A stretch of DNA of 64,000 nucleotides from Streptomyces venezuelae (GCF_008642335.1 NZ_CP029191.1:4898001-4962000), one strand, 5' to 3'; counted from the first letter of the stretch, positions 33,600-43,169 are shown. Notes: generated by a model from the letters alone, not told the origin. Translations and numbers: made by a program.

Positions 33600-36064
33600 C
33601 GGGGCCGCTGTTTCTCGGGGTGCGGCACCACGGGCCCGGCTCGGCACGTGCCGTGCGGGCCGCGCTCGACGCGGGGCGGCCGGACGTCCTCCTCGTCGAG
33701 GGGCCGCCGGAGGCCGACGCCCTGGTGGAGCTGGCCGCCGACGAGGGGATGCGGCCACCGGTCGCGCTGCTCGCCCATGTGGTGGACGAGCCGGGCCGCT
33801 CGGCGTTCTGGCCGCTCGCCGGGTTCTCCCCGGAGTGGGTCGCCATCCGGTGGGCCCTCCGTAACGGGGTGCCGGTGCGGTTCATCGACCTCCCGGCAGC
33901 GCACTCGCTCGCCTTCCGCACGGAGGGAACGGAGGGGGAGGACCAGGGCGAGGAGGGCGTGCGGGTCGATCCTCTCGGCGTGCTCGCCGAGACCGCCGGA
34001 TACGACGATCCCGAACGCTGGTGGGAGGACGTCGTCGAGCACCGGGGGACGGCGGGCGACGCGTTCGCGCCGTTCGAAGCGCTGGGCGAGGCGATGGGGG
34101 CGCTGCGCGACGCCTACGGGGACGGGGGACACGGCCGCGACCTGGTGCGCGAGGCGTACATGCGGATCCAGGTGAGGGGAGCGCAGAAGGAGTTCGGGCC
34201 CGAGCGGGTGGCTGTGGTCTGCGGAGCCTGGCACGTTCCCGCACTGCGGCAGAAGACCACCGTGACCGCCGACCGGGCACTGCTCAAGGGGCTGCCCAAG
34301 GTGAAGACCGAGATGACGTGGGTGCCGTGGACCCACCGCAGGCTCTCGCGCGCCAGCGGATACGGCGCGGGGATCACCTCTCCCGGCTGGTACGCCCACC
34401 TGTTCGGCGCGCCCGACCGGCCCGTCGAGCGCTGGATGACGAAGGTCGCCCGGCTGCTGCGCGACGAGGACAGGCTCGTGTCGTCCGCGCACGTCATCGA
34501 GGCGGTGCGGCTCGCCGACACGCTGGCCGCGATGCGGGGGCGGCCGCTGGCCGGGCTCACCGAGACGACGGACGCGGTGCGGGCGGTGATGTGCGAGGGG
34601 TCCGATGTCCCGCTCGCGCTCGTGCGGGACAAGCTCGTCGTGGGGGACGTGCTGGGCGAGGTGCCCGATGCGGCGCCCGCGGTTCCGCTGCAGCGCGACC
34701 TCACCCGGTTGCAGCGCAGGCTGCGGTTGAAACCGGAGGCTTTGGAGCGGGAGTTGGAGCTCGACCTCCGCAAGGAGACGGACGCCGCGCGCAGCAGGCT
34801 GCTGCACCGGTTGCGGCTCCTCGGCGTCGCCTGGGGTGAGCCGACGGCGTCCCGGGGGAGCACGGGGACGTTCCGTGAGACGTGGCGGCTGCGGTGGGAA
34901 CCGGAGCTCGCCGTGCGGGTCGCCGAAGCGGGGGTATGGGGGGCGACGGTCCTGGGCGCGGCCACGGGCAAGGCGTCTTCCGATGCGGTGGAGGCGGGGG
35001 CGCTCGCGGATGTCACCGCGCTCGCCGAGCGGTGTCTGCTGGCGGAGCTGCCGGACGCGTTGCCCGTGGTGATGCGGGTCCTCGCGGACCGGGCGGCGCT
35101 GGACGCGGATGTCGGGCACCTCGCGCAGGCGCTTCCCGCTCTGGTGCGGTCACTCCGGTACGGGGATGTACGGGGGACCGGCACGGAGGCCCTCGGCGAG
35201 GTCGCCCTCGGGCTCGCCGAGCGCGTCTTCGTCGGGCTGCCGCCCGCGTGCGCGGGGCTGGACGCGGACGGGGCCTTGGAGATGCGGCGCCATGTCGATG
35301 CGGTGCATCAGGCGGTGGGGCTGCTGGGGGAGTTCGGTACGGGTTCCGGTTCGGGTCCCGCCTCGGGTACCGACTTGGGACCTGACTCGGGTCCCGACGC
35401 GGCTGCCGATTCGGGTTCGGATCCGCGTTTCGGCTCCGGGGCGCCGCAGGGGGTTCGCGCCCGGTGGCACTCCGTCCTGCGGACGCTCGCCGGGCGCGAG
35501 TCCGTCGCGGGAGTCGTGCGAGGGCGTTGCGTGCGGCTGCTGCTGGACGCCGGGGAGCTGGGGGACAAGGAAGTCGCCCGCCTCATGGGGCTCGCGCTGT
35601 CCCGGGGGAGCGCGCCGGCCGAGGGGGCCGCCTGGATCGAGGGGTTCGTCGGGGGCGGTTCCGGGGGCGGAATGCTGCTCGTGCACGACGAGCGGCTGCT
35701 GGGGCTCGTCGACGAGTGGCTGTGCGGAGTGTCGGACGACGCGTTCACGGACGTACTGCCGCTGCTGCGCCGCACGTTCTCGGCGTACGAGCCGGGGGTG
35801 CGGCGGACGTTGGGGGAGCTGGTGCGGCGGGGGCCGGCGGGGAGGACTGCCGGGGGCGGCATCGGGGCTGGGGCCGGGGCGGGCGCGGGGCTGCCCGGTT
35901 TCGCCGGGGAAATCGACCCCACGCGCGCGGACGCCGTCGTCCCGATCGTCCACCTGCTTCTGGGCCTGCCGACGGAGACGGAGGCGGAAGCGGAGGCGGG
36001 GGCGGGGGCGGGGGCGCGGACGGCGAGGGCTGTCGGTGATGGGTGCGTGGGGGTGGCGGGATGA
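33596..36064 (+). CDS. DUF5682 protein, possible TIKI/TraB-like hydrolase
   Basis: An 822-aa protein starting at ATG 33596 in the MoxR gene's stop (ATGA). The N-terminal 220 residues carry GVRHHGPGSA (8-17), LLVEGP (32-37) and VVCGAWHVPAL (about 204-214); this set of a GxxH-type start, an acidic Glu-Gly and a GxxH end resembles the TraB/TIKI/ChaN-like metallohydrolases. The rest is helical and Leu/Arg-rich. A Gly/Ser/Asp linker lies at about 580-615 (GSGSGPASGTDLG). It is likely the effector or substrate-handling part of the system. The enzyme assignment is my inference from motifs, not a known result. Confidence 0.82.
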   Translation: MTGPLFLGVRHHGPGSARAVRAALDAGRPDVLLVEGPPEADALVELAADEGMRPPVALLAHVVDEPGRSAFWPLAGFSPEWVAIRWALRNGVPVRFIDLPAAHSLAFRTEGTEGEDQGEEGVRVDPLGVLAETAGYDDPERWWEDVVEHRGTAGDAFAPFEALGEAMGALRDAYGDGGHGRDLVREAYMRIQVRGAQKEFGPERVAVVCGAWHVPALRQKTTVTADRALLKGLPKVKTEMTWVPWTHRRLSRASGYGAGITSPGWYAHLFGAPDRPVERWMTKVARLLRDEDRLVSSAHVIEAVRLADTLAAMRGRPLAGLTETTDAVRAVMCEGSDVPLALVRDKLVVGDVLGEVPDAAPAVPLQRDLTRLQRRLRLKPEALERELELDLRKETDAARSRLLHRLRLLGVAWGEPTASRGSTGTFRETWRLRWEPELAVRVAEAGVWGATVLGAATGKASSDAVEAGALADVTALAERCLLAELPDALPVVMRVLADRAALDADVGHLAQALPALVRSLRYGDVRGTGTEALGEVALGLAERVFVGLPPACAGLDADGALEMRRHVDAVHQAVGLLGEFGTGSGSGPASGTDLGPDSGPDAAADSGSDPRFGSGAPQGVRARWHSVLRTLAGRESVAGVVRGRCVRLLLDAGELGDKEVARLMGLALSRGSAPAEGAAWIEGFVGGGSGGGMLLVHDERLLGLVDEWLCGVSDDAFTDVLPLLRRTFSAYEPGVRRTLGELVRRGPAGRTAGGGIGAGAGAGAGLPGFAGEIDPTRADAVVPIVHLLLGLPTETEAEAEAGAGAGARTARAVGDGCVGVAG

Positions 36065-37329
36065 ATGGGGTGGCTGGAGTGACTGGGGTGGCCGGGGTGT
36101 CTGACGGGGGTGGCGTGGTCGGGGGCGAGTCCGCAGCCGGGAGTGTGGTTGCGGCTGCGGTGGGCGGGAGTGTGGGCGGGGAGCGGTTGCGGCGGTGGCG
36201 GCTTGTGTTGGGTGGGGACGGGGGTGAGGGGACCGGGTGTGTGCTTGGGGGGCGGGATGCGGGGGTGGATGCTGCCCTCGGGGCGCTGTACGGGGGTGCG
36301 GGGGAGAGGGATGAGCGGGGGCGGCGGGAGAGGTCGGCTGGGCTCGGGGCGTCCGCGCCGTCCGTGGCGCGCTGGCTCGGGGACATCCGGACGTACTTCC
36401 CCTCGTCCGTCGTGCAGGTGATGCAGCGCGACGCCATCGACCGGCTGGGGCTCTCTACGCTCCTCCTGGAGCCCGAGATGCTGGAGGCCGTCGACGCGGA
36501 CGTCCACCTCGTGGGCACGCTGCTCTCCCTCAACAAGGCCATGCCCGAGACGACCAAGGAGACCGCGCGGGCCGTCGTGCGCAAGGTCGTCGAGGACCTG
36601 GAGAAGCGTCTGGCGACGCGGACGCGTTCCACGCTCACCGGCGCGCTCGACCGCAGCGCCCGCGTCAGCAGGCCGCGCCACCACGACATCGACTGGAACC
36701 GCACGATTGCGGCCAACCTCAAGAACTACCTGCCGGAGCACCGCACGGTCGTCCCCGAGCGGCTCATCGGGTACGGGCGGGCCTCCCGGTCCGTGAAGAA
36801 GGAGGTCGTCCTCTGCATCGACCAGTCGGGGTCGATGGCCGCGTCCGTTGTCTATGCATCGGTTTTCGGTGCCGTGCTCGGGTCCATGCGGTCGCTCGAC
36901 ACCCGGCTCGTCGTCTTCGACACGAACGTGGTCGACCTGACCAACCAGCTCGATGACCCGGTCGATGTGCTGTTCGGGACGCAGCTGGGCGGCGGGACCG
37001 ACATCAATCGCGCTCTCGCCTACTGCCAGTCGCAGATCACCCGGCCGGCCGACACGGTCGTGGTCCTCATCAGCGACCTCTACGAAGGAGGCATCCGCGA
37101 CGAGATGCTGAAGCGCGTCGCGGCGATGAAGGCGTCCGGAGTGCAGTTCGTGACGCTGCTCGCCCTCTCCGACGAGGGGAAACCCGCGTATGACCGCGAG
37201 CACGCGGCGGCGCTCGCGGCCCTCGGCGTGCCGGCCTTCGCCTGCACGCCCGACCTCTTCCCGGAGGTGATGGCCGCGGCGATCGAGAAGCGGCCCCTTC
37301 CGATACCCGACCCCGAGGTGGTCGTCTGA
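36061..37329 (+). CDS. VWA-domain protein of the MoxR system
   Basis: A 422-aa protein that begins at ATG 36061, overlapping the DUF5682 stop (ATGA); a GTG at 36043 is an alternative. The first 80 residues are Gly/Val-rich and of unusual composition. A helical middle (SVARWLGDIRTYFPSSVVQVMQ) precedes a VWA domain whose MIDAS is complete: DQSGS (254-258), Thr313 in GGGTD, and Asp339 in ISDLYEG. This fits a Mg-dependent protein-binding module worked on by the MoxR ATPase. E. coli YehP is a likely homologue by family. It is last in the operon; no strong terminator immediately follows. Confidence 0.9.
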   Translation: MNGVAGVTGVAGVSDGGGVVGGESAAGSVVAAAVGGSVGGERLRRWRLVLGGDGGEGTGCVLGGRDAGVDAALGALYGGAGERDERGRRERSAGLGASAPSVARWLGDIRTYFPSSVVQVMQRDAIDRLGLSTLLLEPEMLEAVDADVHLVGTLLSLNKAMPETTKETARAVVRKVVEDLEKRLATRTRSTLTGALDRSARVSRPRHHDIDWNRTIAANLKNYLPEHRTVVPERLIGYGRASRSVKKEVVLCIDQSGSMAASVVYASVFGAVLGSMRSLDTRLVVFDTNVVDLTNQLDDPVDVLFGTQLGGGTDINRALAYCQSQITRPADTVVVLISDLYEGGIRDEMLKRVAAMKASGVQFVTLLALSDEGKPAYDREHAAALAALGVPAFACTPDLFPEVMAAAIEKRPLPIPDPEVVV

Positions 37330-37388
37330 TCGCGGGAGCAACGGGAGCAAACGCAGGGTGTCCGACGCCACAGAGGCCGCGCCGCCAC

Positions 37389-37416
37389 CACCGCGGCTGC
37401 GGGTTTTGCCGCGGTG
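37389..37416 (+). terminator. Hairpin downstream of the VWA gene
   Basis: CACCGCGGC pairs with GCCGCGGTG around a loop containing TTTT; 60 nt after the VWA stop codon. Confidence 0.45.
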
Positions 37417-37427
37417 ACCGCGCGATC

Positions 37428-37443
37428 TGTGACCGTCATCACC
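37428..37443. promoter_or_regulatory. Candidate Crp site upstream of sucCD
   Basis: TGTGA-N6-TCACC matches the CRP/FNR consensus TGTGA-N6-TCACA at 9 of 10 specified bases, 45 bp upstream of the -10-like TAACCT. It would fit cAMP-Crp input to a TCA-cycle operon. Confidence 0.4.
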
Positions 37444-37640
37444 GCCCAAATGTGATCTGTGATTTAGGGACCTACGTCCCGCGGCGATAACCTGCGAGAC
37501 GGACATGCCGCGTACCGGACTCCGTCCTACGCCTCCCTTGTGACAGCGCAGTCACGTTGCCCTCCGCGGCACGCCCACGCAGACAGCTGACACCAAAGCA
37601 GCGAGATCGCAGCGAGATCACGGAAAAGGGACGGACGCGC

Positions 37641-38819
37641 GTGGACCTGTTCGAGTATCAGGCGAGGGACCTCTTCGCCAAGCACGGTGTACCGGTGCTG
37701 GCCGGTGAAGTCATCGACACGCCTGAGGCGGCGCGCGAGGCCACCGAACGCCTTGGCGGCAAGTCGGTCGTCAAGGCACAGGTGAAGGTCGGTGGCCGCG
37801 GCAAGGCCGGCGGCGTGAAGCTGGCGGCGAACGCGGACGAGGCCGTCGCCCGCGCGACGGACATCCTCGGCATGGACATCAAGGGCCACACGGTCCACAA
37901 GGTGATGATCGCCGAGCTGTCCCCGGAGATCGAGGCGGAGTACTACGTCTCGTACCTCCTCGACCGCACCAACCGCACCTTCCTCGCCATGGCGTCCGTG
38001 CAGGGCGGCATGGACATCGAGGAGGTCGCCGAGAAGACCCCCGAGGCGCTCGCCAAGGTTCCGGTCGACTCCAACGAGGGCGTCACCATCGAGAAGGCCC
38101 GCGAGATCGTCGCGCAGGCGAAGTTCCCGGCCGACGTGGCCGAGGGCGTCGCCGAGGCCATGGTGACCCTGTGGGAGACCTTCGTCGCCGAGGACGCGCT
38201 CCTCGTCGAGGTCAACCCGCTGGTCAAGACCAAGGACGGCCGCATCCTGGCCCTGGACGGCAAGGTCTCGCTCGACGAGAACGCCGACTTCCGCCAGGCC
38301 GACCACGAGGCGCTCGAGGACAAGGACGCAGCCAACCCGCTCGAGGCTGCTGCCAAGGCCAAGGGCCTCAACTACGTCAAGCTCGAGGGCGAGGTCGGCA
38401 TCATCGGTAACGGTGCCGGTCTGGTCATGTCGACCCTGGACGTCGTCGCGTACGCCGGTGAGAACCACGGCGGCGTGAAGCCCGCCAACTTCCTCGACAT
38501 CGGTGGCGGCGCCTCCGCCGAGGTCATGGCGAACGGCCTGGAGATCATCCTCGGCGACCCGGACGTCAAGTCCGTCTTCGTCAACGTCTTCGGTGGCATC
38601 ACCGCGTGCGACGAGGTCGCCAACGGCATCGTGCAGGCCCTGGAGCTGCTCGCCTCGAAGGGCGAGAAGGTCGAGAAGCCGCTGGTCGTGCGCCTCGACG
38701 GCAACAACGCGGAGCTGGGTCGCAAGATCCTGAGCGACGCCAACCACCCGCTCGTGCAGCGTGTGGACACCATGGACGGCGCGGCCGACAAGGCCGCCGA
38801 GCTCGCGGCCGCGAAGTAA
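37641..38819 (+). CDS. sucC: Succinyl-CoA synthetase beta subunit
   Basis: A 392-aa ATP-grasp subunit, here starting at GTG 37641 ([16 protein letters not shown], the family's usual first residues); longer upstream frames are not coding. The ATP-grasp region begins around [16 protein letters not shown], and the CoA/subunit contact domain contains [16 protein letters not shown]. With SucD it makes succinate and nucleoside triphosphate from succinyl-CoA in the TCA cycle. sucD follows after 21 bp. The 311-bp upstream region contains a possible Crp site. Confidence 0.97.
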   Translation: MDLFEYQARDLFAKHGVPVLAGEVIDTPEAAREATERLGGKSVVKAQVKVGGRGKAGGVKLAANADEAVARATDILGMDIKGHTVHKVMIAELSPEIEAEYYVSYLLDRTNRTFLAMASVQGGMDIEEVAEKTPEALAKVPVDSNEGVTIEKAREIVAQAKFPADVAEGVAEAMVTLWETFVAEDALLVEVNPLVKTKDGRILALDGKVSLDENADFRQADHEALEDKDAANPLEAAAKAKGLNYVKLEGEVGIIGNGAGLVMSTLDVVAYAGENHGGVKPANFLDIGGGASAEVMANGLEIILGDPDVKSVFVNVFGGITACDEVANGIVQALELLASKGEKVEKPLVVRLDGNNAELGRKILSDANHPLVQRVDTMDGAADKAAELAAAK

Positions 38820-38840
38820 GGGACGAGGGAAAGAACAGCC

Positions 38841-39725
38841 ATGGCTATCTTCCTCAACAAGGACAGCAAGGTCATCGTCCAGGGCATGACCGGTGCCACG
38901 GGCATGAAGCACACCAAGCTCATGCTGGGTGACGGCACGAACATCGTCGGCGGCGTGAACCCGCGCAAGGCCGGCACGAAGGTCGACTTCGACGGCACCG
39001 AGGTACCGGTCTTCGGCTCGGTCAAGGAGGCCATGGAGGCCACGGGCGCCAACGTGTCCGTCCTCTTCGTGCCGCCGGCCTTCTCCAAGGCCGCCGTCGT
39101 CGAGGCGATCGACGCGGAGATCCCCCTCGCCGTCGTCATCACCGAGGGCATCGCCGTCCACGACTCCGCCGCCTTCTGGGCGTACGCGAAGTCGAAGGGC
39201 AACAAGACGCGGATCATCGGCCCCAACTGCCCGGGTCTGATCACCCCCGGTCAGTCGAACGCCGGCATCATCCCGGGCGACATCACGAAGCCGGGCCGCA
39301 TCGGCCTGGTCTCGAAGTCCGGCACGCTGACGTACCAGATGATGTACGAGCTCCGTGACATCGGCTTCTCGTCCGCCGTCGGCATCGGTGGCGACCCGGT
39401 CATCGGTACGACGCACATCGACGCCCTCGAGGCGTTCGAGGCCGACCCCGACACGGACCTGATCGTCATGATCGGTGAGATCGGCGGCGACGCGGAGGAG
39501 CGCGCGGCGGACTTCATCAAGGCGAACGTGACGAAGCCGGTCGTCGGTTACGTCGCGGGCTTCACGGCTCCCGAGGGCAAGACGATGGGCCACGCGGGCG
39601 CGATCGTCTCCGGGTCCTCCGGTACGGCTGCCGCGAAGAAGGAAGCGCTTGAGGCTGCCGGTGTGAAGGTCGGCAAGACGCCCACCGAGACGGCGAAGCT
39701 GGCTCGCGAGATCCTGGCGGGATGA
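38841..39725 (+). CDS. sucD: Succinyl-CoA synthetase alpha subunit
   Basis: A 294-aa subunit with an N-terminal CoA-binding Rossmann fold ([16 protein letters not shown]) and the phosphohistidine in GHAGAIVSG, flanked by GPNCPGL. It ends with KLAREILAG as expected. It is co-transcribed with sucC and preceded by GAGGGAAAG. A terminator with a T-run follows. Confidence 0.97.
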   Translation: MAIFLNKDSKVIVQGMTGATGMKHTKLMLGDGTNIVGGVNPRKAGTKVDFDGTEVPVFGSVKEAMEATGANVSVLFVPPAFSKAAVVEAIDAEIPLAVVITEGIAVHDSAAFWAYAKSKGNKTRIIGPNCPGLITPGQSNAGIIPGDITKPGRIGLVSKSGTLTYQMMYELRDIGFSSAVGIGGDPVIGTTHIDALEAFEADPDTDLIVMIGEIGGDAEERAADFIKANVTKPVVGYVAGFTAPEGKTMGHAGAIVSGSSGTAAAKKEALEAAGVKVGKTPTETAKLAREILAG

Positions 39726-39751
39726 CGTCCGTCGGTTGAGCAGTGCTTTTG

Positions 39752-39788
39752 AGTGGGCCCGCGCCTTTCTGGTGCGGGTCCACTTTTT
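39752..39788 (+). terminator. Rho-independent terminator of sucCD
   Basis: AGTGGGCCCGC (39752-39762) and GCGGGTCCACT form an 11-bp stem with one G-T pair, followed by TTTTT: the classic form, rare in this window. Confidence 0.9.
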
Positions 39789-39810
39789 GCTGCCGCGTGT
39801 CGTGCCTTCG

Positions 39811-39884
39811 GCTGCGGCTGCGGCTGCGGCTGCGGCTGAGTGGGGGCTTGTCGCGCAGTTCCCCGCGCCCCTGACCCAGCCTGC
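39811..39884. repeat. Hexamer run and Streptomyces intergenic repeat
   Basis: 39811-39838 is (GCTGCG) repeated more than four times. 39843-39884, around TTGTCGCGCAGTTCCCCGCG, matches a short G/C element I recall as scattered in intergenic regions of many Streptomyces chromosomes. Confidence 0.55.
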
Positions 39885-39929
39885 GCCCCCGCACGCCTGA
39901 CCCGCGCCCCCTGACTCCGTCTGCGCCCC

Positions 39930-41264
39930 CTACCTTGCCTGTGGGGTCAGGCGTTCCTGGCCGTTGGGGAGGTGGGCTCGGAGTTTTTCGCGGAGGGTGG
40001 TGTCTTCGTAGGTGAGGGGGCCCGGGCCCATGCGGGGCGGGACGCCGCTGATGGCGCGGCCCGGGGCCTGTGGGGGCTCGTAGTGGGTGGGGGCGTTCTT
40101 CAGGGTCAGGGCCGTCGCCCCGATGATCAGTGCGGTGAACGCGATGGCCGCGCGGGTCCAGAAGCGGGCCCGGTACTCGCTGCCGGTGCGGACGCGGTCG
40201 GCTTTCGGGAGCCGTAGCTTCTCGGCCCTGCCGACCTCGGCGAGGCGCCGGTGCAGTGCCTCGGGGTCCGCCAGGTCGGGCAGCCGCCCGGCGATCGTCT
40301 CGCGCGCGTGCAGGAGGCGGTTCGCGGCCGCGGGCGTGCTCGCCTCCGTCTCGGCCGCGGTCTCGGGCAGGTCGAGGCCGATGCCGTCGTAGAGCATCAG
40401 GGTGCGGCGCTGTGCGGGCGACAGGCTCAGGAGTACGTCGAGGAAGGCGCGGTCGGCCGGTTCGGCGGGCGGGGCGTCCGGGTGGCGCTGGCTGGGGCGG
40501 AAGCGGTGCCAGGGGGACATCGCGTACTCGTACGCCGCCGCGCGGACCCACCCCGCCGGGTCCCGGTCCACGGCCACCTCGGGCCAGCGCTGCCACGCCA
40601 GCTGGAAGGCGCGCTCCACCGACTCGTGGGCGAGGCCGCGCCGTCCGGTGAGCAGATACGTCTGGCGTACGAGACCGGGGGCGCAGAGGGCGCAGAGGGC
40701 GTCGAAGGCCTGGGCGGGGGTCTGGTCCGCCGGCCGGGTGGCCTGGGGGCGCGTCACGCGGACCGGGAGCGGGCGGATGTGGCCGTTGGGGGTGGGGAGG
40801 GGGATGGGCGGGGGCGTCATGCGGGCGGGGGCCGGTGGCTTTGCCGCGCGTTTGGCCGCCGGTTGCGGGCGCGAAGTCGACCTCGTGGTGCCGTGGGCGG
40901 GCTTCGTGCGGAGGGGGTGCGTGTGCGCGGGGGGTGTGGGAGGCGTGGGGACCGGCTCGGTCTCGGGCACTGTCATGGTGACGGCCTTCTCGAAGGTCGG
41001 TGTCGCTGCCCGTTCCTTCGGGTTCGCGTTCGCGTTCGTACTCGTACTCGTACTCGTACTCGCACTCGCGTTCGCGGTCAGGAGTTTCGCGTACGTCTCG
41101 CGCTTGCGGCCGCGCGGGGTGGTGCGGCCCATTTCCCAGGAGCGGACGGTTTCGCTGGTGACGCCGATCTTCGCCGCGAGGTCGGCATGGCTCAGCGACT
41201 TCGCCTCGCGCAGCCTGCGGCGCTCCTTGGGGGACGGCAGAGGCGTGGCAGGACTCTGGGGCAT
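39930..41264 (-). CDS. Membrane-anchored XRE/sigma-like regulator
   Basis: A 444-aa protein from ATG 41264 (GGAG site). Order: an XRE helix-turn-helix (about residues 10-60: [21 protein letters not shown]), a repetitive Ser/Thr/Asn/Pro linker, an ECF-like sigma region 2 ([20 protein letters not shown] to [11 protein letters not shown]), a region 4-like part ([20 protein letters not shown]), one membrane span ([19 protein letters not shown]) and a short outer tail. The region 4 helix is degenerate, so transcription-initiation activity is doubtful. It is a candidate membrane-tethered regulator that might respond to outside signals. Confidence 0.75.
   Translation of the reverse strand: MPQSPATPLPSPKERRRLREAKSLSHADLAAKIGVTSETVRSWEMGRTTPRGRKRETYAKLLTANASASTSTSTSTNANANPKERAATPTFEKAVTMTVPETEPVPTPPTPPAHTHPLRTKPAHGTTRSTSRPQPAAKRAAKPPAPARMTPPPIPLPTPNGHIRPLPVRVTRPQATRPADQTPAQAFDALCALCAPGLVRQTYLLTGRRGLAHESVERAFQLAWQRWPEVAVDRDPAGWVRAAAYEYAMSPWHRFRPSQRHPDAPPAEPADRAFLDVLLSLSPAQRRTLMLYDGIGLDLPETAAETEASTPAAANRLLHARETIAGRLPDLADPEALHRRLAEVGRAEKLRLPKADRVRTGSEYRARFWTRAAIAFTALIIGATALTLKNAPTHYEPPQAPGRAISGVPPRMGPGPLTYEDTTLREKLRAHLPNGQERLTPQAR
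41030..41075. repeat. In-frame hexamer repeat in the XRE/sigma-like gene
   Basis: GTACTC-type units repeat four or more times, flanked by GTTCGC units, coding the Ser-Thr / Asn-Ala run of the linker. Length changes in steps of six keep the frame. Confidence 0.65.
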
Positions 41265-41416
41265 CTCGGAATCTCCGCACCGTGGGCCGACGTACGGCGG
41301 GCGTGCCGGGCGGAGCCGACCTGCCGTACGAAAAAGTACATAAACGTATATTGGGCGACACATCCGATATTCGCCTGTTACGGGAAGAAAGCGCGTGTCG
41401 TTGGGAGCATGGCCGG

Positions 41417-43117
41417 GTGACCCAGACGACCGATCCCCACGCTTCGTCGCCGCCCGTGGAACCGTTGCGCGGACGGGCCCGCGACCGTTCTCCCGCCCTG
41501 GCCACCTGCGTGCTGGGAGGGGCCGTCGCCGCGGGCCTGGGACTCGGCTCGTCCGCCGTACTGGTGATGATGCTGTGGATCAGCTCGCCGTATCCGGACA
41601 GCGGGCCCGACGGGGCGCTGCACATCGCGGCGGGGCTGTGGCTCCTCGCGCACGGCACGGAGCTGATCAGGACGGACACGCTCTCCGGTGGGCCCGCGCC
41701 GATCGGGGTGACGCCGCTGCTCCTCGTCGTCCTGCCGGTCTGGCTGCTGCACCGGGCGGCGCGGGACGCGGCGGCGCCGGAGGAGCGCGGGCACGCGGGG
41801 GGTACGGCCTGGTCCGGGGTGGTCACCGGGTATCTGTTGGTCGGCCTGGCCGCGGCGCTGTACGCCACGGGCGGTGAGCTGCGGCCCGACTGGATCAGTG
41901 CGGTCGCGCACGTGCCGGTGCTGGCGGCGGGGGCGGCGGGCCTCGGCGTGTGGACGGCGCGCGGGCGTCCGCGCGGGCCGCTCCCGTCGTTCCTGCGCCG
42001 CCCGCTCGCCGCGCTGCCCGACGGGGTACGCGTCTTTCTCCGGGCCGTTCTCGTACGGGGGTTCCTCGCCCGGCGCCTGACCGGGGCCGTCGTGCGGGCC
42101 GGGGCAGCAGCGACGGGGGTTCTCGTGGGCGGCGGTGCGCTGCTCGTCGCGGTGTCGCTGGTGTTGCACGCGGGGTCGGCACAGGCGTCGTTCCTGCAGC
42201 TCACGAACGTGTGGTCGGGGCGGCTCGCGGTGCTTCTGCTGGCCCTGGCGCTGGTGCCCAACGCCGCGGTGTGGGGCGCCGCCTACGGTCTCGGCCCCGG
42301 CTTCGCACTCGGCACGGGAACCGTCGCCGGGCCCCTCTCGGCGGGCTCGGCACCGCTGCTGCCACCCTTCCCGCTGCTCGCGGCACTGCCGTCGCCGGGC
42401 CCCGGTTCGCCGCTGACATGGGCGTCCGCGGCGGTGCCCGTGTGCGCGGGGCTCGCGGTGGCCTGGTGCACGGTCCACGAGGCGGCGCCCGCGTTCGGTG
42501 ACCGGAACGAGGCGTGGTCCCCCGGGCGTACGGCCGCGGGCGCGGCGCTGGCGGCGGTGGTGTGCGGGCTGCTGACGGCGGGCCTCGCGGCGCTCGCGGG
42601 CGGCCCGATGGGCGTGGCGGTCCTGTCGGACTTCGGGCCGGTGTGGTGGCAGACGGGAGCGGCTGCCCTTGGCTGGTCGCTGCTGCTCGGGGTGCCGGCG
42701 GCACTCGGTCTCCGGGGGTGGCGCCTGCGGAGGGGGCGCCGGGCCGGTGGGGGGCGGGACCGGCCGTCGTGGCTCAGGGTGCCCTCGTTGCCCTCGTTGC
42801 CCTCGTTGCCGTCGTTGCCGTCGTTGCCTTCATGGCGGCTGCGGCTGCCGCGGCCCCGGAGGTCGCCGCTGCCCGGGCAGACGGCCGAGTCCGCCGTGGA
42901 TGCCTTCGTGAGCGTTCCCGCAGAAATCCCCGCGGACCAGCCGACCGAAGGTCAGGACAGCACACCGCAGCCGACCGCGAGCCCTACCCCGGACGCCCCC
43001 CACACCCCACCCCCCGCCTCGCACGAAGAAGCCGCCCGCGAAGCCCGCTGGCAGGCGTTGAAGGAGGAGGGGGAGCGGCTCTGGGAGCGGCGCATGCCGC
43101 CCCCGGACGCGCCGTGA
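41417..43117 (+). CDS. PerM-like polytopic membrane protein (DUF6350)
   Basis: A 566-aa protein with about ten hydrophobic spans ([25 protein letters not shown] at the first) and a disordered Pro-rich cytoplasmic tail from about residue 450, including a [12 protein letters not shown] repeat. GTG 41417 follows GGGAG. Members of this family, such as mycobacterial PerM, also lie upstream of purN-purH and support cell division and survival. Here one minus-strand gene (43170-44009) intervenes. The function here is inferred from family and synteny. Confidence 0.82.
   Translation: MTQTTDPHASSPPVEPLRGRARDRSPALATCVLGGAVAAGLGLGSSAVLVMMLWISSPYPDSGPDGALHIAAGLWLLAHGTELIRTDTLSGGPAPIGVTPLLLVVLPVWLLHRAARDAAAPEERGHAGGTAWSGVVTGYLLVGLAAALYATGGELRPDWISAVAHVPVLAAGAAGLGVWTARGRPRGPLPSFLRRPLAALPDGVRVFLRAVLVRGFLARRLTGAVVRAGAAATGVLVGGGALLVAVSLVLHAGSAQASFLQLTNVWSGRLAVLLLALALVPNAAVWGAAYGLGPGFALGTGTVAGPLSAGSAPLLPPFPLLAALPSPGPGSPLTWASAAVPVCAGLAVAWCTVHEAAPAFGDRNEAWSPGRTAAGAALAAVVCGLLTAGLAALAGGPMGVAVLSDFGPVWWQTGAAALGWSLLLGVPAALGLRGWRLRRGRRAGGGRDRPSWLRVPSLPSLPSLPSLPSLPSWRLRLPRPRRSPLPGQTAESAVDAFVSVPAEIPADQPTEGQDSTPQPTASPTPDAPHTPPPASHEEAAREARWQALKEEGERLWERRMPPPDAP
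42780..42832. repeat. 9-bp tandem repeat within the PerM-like gene
   Basis: TCGTTGCC(C/G) recurs about five times in frame and codes the LPSLPS run of the Pro-rich tail. Confidence 0.7.
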
Positions 43118-43169
43118 CGTGAGTCAGTCAGTCAGCCAGCCAGCCGGGCAGCCGGGCAGCCGGGGGCAG

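Larger units (their letters stand above)
37330..37640. other. sucCD upstream region, 311 bp
   Basis: Holds the hairpin CACCGCGGC / GCCGCGGTG (37389-37416), which may end VWA transcription, a Crp-like site at 37428-37443, a second TGTGA half-site (37451-37455) and a -10-like TAACCT (37488-37493), giving a sucC leader of about 140 nt. No ORF in it looks coding. Confidence 0.5.

Noticed and set aside
32445..37329. A VMAP-type conflict system (vWA-MoxR-associated protein with effector domains)
   Set aside because: The VWA and MoxR core is shared, but there is no VMAP, trypsin-like or caspase-like partner; DUF5682, SWIM and DUF5691 fit the YehLMPQ-like group better.
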